This document shows, piece by piece, positions 8,024 to 8,980 of a stretch of 8,980 bases of DNA. The DNA lies in assembly GCA_013297575.1 (NCBI GenBank), contig JAAFHO010000133.1, positions 1 to 8,980 of the forward strand, read 5' to 3'. The notes beneath the pieces were generated by a model. The model ran no database searches and had not been told where the DNA came from. It worked only from the letters and a program-made list of their open reading frames with translations. Both the position numbers and the translations under genes were made by a program. Within the stretch, counting starts at the first letter, position 1. Each line of letters opens with the position of its first letter. The stretch comes from Chitinophagales bacterium. Its GTDB lineage: Bacteria; Bacteroidota; Bacteroidia; Chitinophagales; Saprospiraceae.

Positions 8024-8239
8024 TTATTGATTAGCCCGCTCTATTCTTTCTATGGTCCCGTCTTGGCGGTGTATAATTAATTCATCGGATGGGCCATGCG
8101 TGCGTGCGTGCACAATAGCCGATTCCTTAGACGTATAAATATCTGGAACTACCAAATCGCCACCTTTCCATAGTACCCAACCCTGTTGGTGTTTGATGAT
8201 GTGTAGCCTTTCCATGGCCGAATTAATGAGTTTTTTCAT
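8024..8239 (-). CDS. Small DUF2188-family protein
   Basis: A 71-residue protein made almost wholly of a DUF2188 domain: LHIIKHQQGWVLWKGG, a central helix containing TSKESAIVHARTHG, and a closing strand-turn ELIIHRQDGTIERIE. The family typically has this W-x-V-x-x-x-G...A...ELxIHxxDGxI layout; its function is not established. I chose the ATG at 8239 because the predicted -7 element ends only 4 bp before an alternative in-frame ATG at 8257 (which would add MDRKKS), so transcription would begin at about that codon, and AGGA lies 8 nt upstream of 8239. The longer 77-residue form from 8257 remains possible if the mRNA is leaderless. The gene abuts the TIR-like gene with zero spacing and heads this two-gene unit. 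Confidence 0.75.
   Translation of the reverse strand: MKKLINSAMERLHIIKHQQGWVLWKGGDLVVPDIYTSKESAIVHARTHGPSDELIIHRQDGTIERIERANQ
8097..8111. repeat. Short TGCG tetranucleotide repeat (3.75 copies)
   Basis: TGCGTGCGTGCGTGC lies inside the DUF2188 coding region, where its - strand encodes part of VHARTH. Gain or loss of a unit would shift the frame, but at fewer than four copies slippage is expected to be rare. Confidence 0.5.
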
Positions 8240-8261
8240 GCTTTTTTTCCTGTCCATACTA

Positions 8262-8291
8262 CAAAGATAGGTGTTTTGTATGAATTGTCAA
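8262..8291 (-). promoter_or_regulatory. Near-consensus Bacteroidota promoter of the DUF2188/TIR-like unit
   Basis: On the - strand, TTG at 8291-8289 is followed after exactly 19 nt by TATCTTTG at 8269-8262, a full match to the Bacteroidota -33/-7 consensus (TTG, N19, TAnnTTTG). The predicted transcription start is about 8255-8258, at the ATG at 8257, which argues for the internal ATG at 8239 as the translation start or for a leaderless message. The promoter lies just past the stop codon of the MbnP-family gene, so the two-gene unit can be expressed separately from it. Confidence 0.65.
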
Positions 8292-8299
8292 GAGAAAAC

Positions 8300-8980
8300 C
8301 TATTTTATCGTAGTCGCATTATCCCAGTTTTCTACCAATGCACTTGATACTCGCACATCTGTTGCCGAGTGCGAGGTGCCTCCATTGTCGGGCAAACGCA
8401 TGTCCCACCACGTATTATTGGCAAAAAAGATGTTTTTTACGTCTATTTCGATGCCAATATTCGTATTTTCCGTAATGGTTAAATCCTTATCAAACGAAAA
8501 GGTGCGATATACTGCATCAGAACCAAAATGGAATTGGTTAAAAATTTCGTCTGTACCGTCGTTATTACTATCTGTTTGTCCTTCTATTTTGGCAAAAATG
8601 TAACTTTTCCAACCCGACCAATATTCATCTTCATTGGCCAGTGGGTGGCCAGAAGCGTAATTCGCAGGTTTTTTACTATTTAAGTTTGATTTTACACCAT
8701 AACCCATTTTTACACCTGTATAGTCACCAGCAGGGGCTTTTACCCTCACCACCACATCTATTGCATTGTCGTTGGTGGCGTAACCGGGTGTAAAATCAAT
8801 AAATTCAATTTCACTCAATTGTGTTTCTTTACTGCCATTCAATAAAGTAATATCAGAGAGGTAAGTATGAAACTTGGAGAATTGAATTTTGTACGTATCG
8901 TAATCGTAATACTTGTTTTTAGCAAAAGGTACTCCGTTGTACAGCGCTTTAAAAGTCAACGTAAAGGCTACTTTTTCCTC
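8300..8980 (-). CDS. MbnP-family protein, N-terminus cut by window edge
   Basis: The frame is open to the right edge (first visible residues EEKVAFTLTFKALYNG), so the signal peptide and start are missing; the TTG at 8959 is not a credible start. About 226 residues are visible. The beta-rich domain has the layout of MbnP-like proteins: FKALYNGVPF and IQFSKFHTYLSDITLL near the start, VRVKAPAGDYTGVKMGYGV, then HPLANEDEYWSGWKSYIFAKIEG (His112, Trp121, Trp124, counting from base 8980), FHFGSD, and a terminal WWDMRLPDNGG. MbnP is a periplasmic or secreted copper-binding protein in which a tryptophan is converted to kynurenine by the di-haem enzyme MbnH; whether this protein is so modified is unknown. 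Bacteroidota homologues are often encoded near a cytochrome-c-peroxidase-like MbnH gene, which would be outside this window. Confidence 0.8.
   Translation of the reverse strand, partial: EEKVAFTLTFKALYNGVPFAKNKYYDYDTYKIQFSKFHTYLSDITLLNGSKETQLSEIEFIDFTPGYATNDNAIDVVVRVKAPAGDYTGVKMGYGVKSNLNSKKPANYASGHPLANEDEYWSGWKSYIFAKIEGQTDSNNDGTDEIFNQFHFGSDAVYRTFSFDKDLTITENTNIGIEIDVKNIFFANNTWWDMRLPDNGGTSHSATDVRVSSALVENWDNATTIK

Noticed and set aside
7397..8257. Calling the two-gene unit a known defence system such as Thoeris or CBASS
   Set aside because: No partner typical of those systems (ThsA-like SIR2/SLOG protein, CD-NTase, Cap2/Cap3) is in the window, and the TIR-like assignment itself rests on motif resemblance only.
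8271..8603. A 110-codon + strand open frame opposite the MbnP-family gene
   Set aside because: It overlaps the conserved HFGSD and WWDMRLPDNGG regions of the real gene, and its beginning coincides with the opposing promoter.

Overview
The window looks like a chromosomal segment of a member of the Bacteroidota, probably of the Saprospiraceae/Lewinella type. The evidence is moderate-to-low GC, Bacteroidota-type promoters (TTG-N19-TAnnTTTG), a large secreted lamin-tail-domain protein with an FlgD-like C-terminus, an MbnP-family protein, and a membrane Fe-S oxidoreductase of the kind common in that phylum. The taxonomic call is inference; no rRNA or other marker gene is present.

Left part (1-5872, + strand): four genes packed head to tail with overlaps or gaps of 13-14 bp, so probably one transcript whose promoter lies upstream of the window. 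They are (i) the C-terminal part of a membrane-bound heterodisulfide-reductase-like protein with two [4Fe-4S] motifs, (ii) a secreted M61-like zinc peptidase with an HEXXH...E site, (iii) a small DUF2306-like polytopic membrane protein, and (iv) an 869-residue secreted modular protein (jelly-roll-like N-terminus, two Ig-like domains, two lamin-tail domains, FlgD-like C-terminus). Their products share no obvious pathway. The redox gene is followed directly by the peptidase and not by its usual HdrB-like CCG partner.

Middle (5873-7396): an 89-bp convergent gap holds a perfect 13-bp inverted repeat, a likely terminator. On the - strand follows an FAD-dependent amine oxidase whose N-terminus combines a twin-arginine motif, a lipobox and a CKKDD sequence. 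That suggests a Tat-exported lipoprotein, possibly surface-exposed. It has its own predicted promoter.

Right part (7397-8980, - strand): a two-gene unit, a short DUF2188 protein followed with zero spacing by a Rossmann-like TIR/deoxyribosyltransferase-like protein, driven by a near-consensus Bacteroidota promoter. This is the most plausible candidate in the window for an undescribed system; its function cannot be read from sequence alone. Upstream of it, and running off the right edge, is an MbnP-family (copper/kynurenine-type) protein. I see no tRNA, rRNA, CRISPR array, insertion sequence or prophage gene, and no gene-free stretch longer than about 90 bases.
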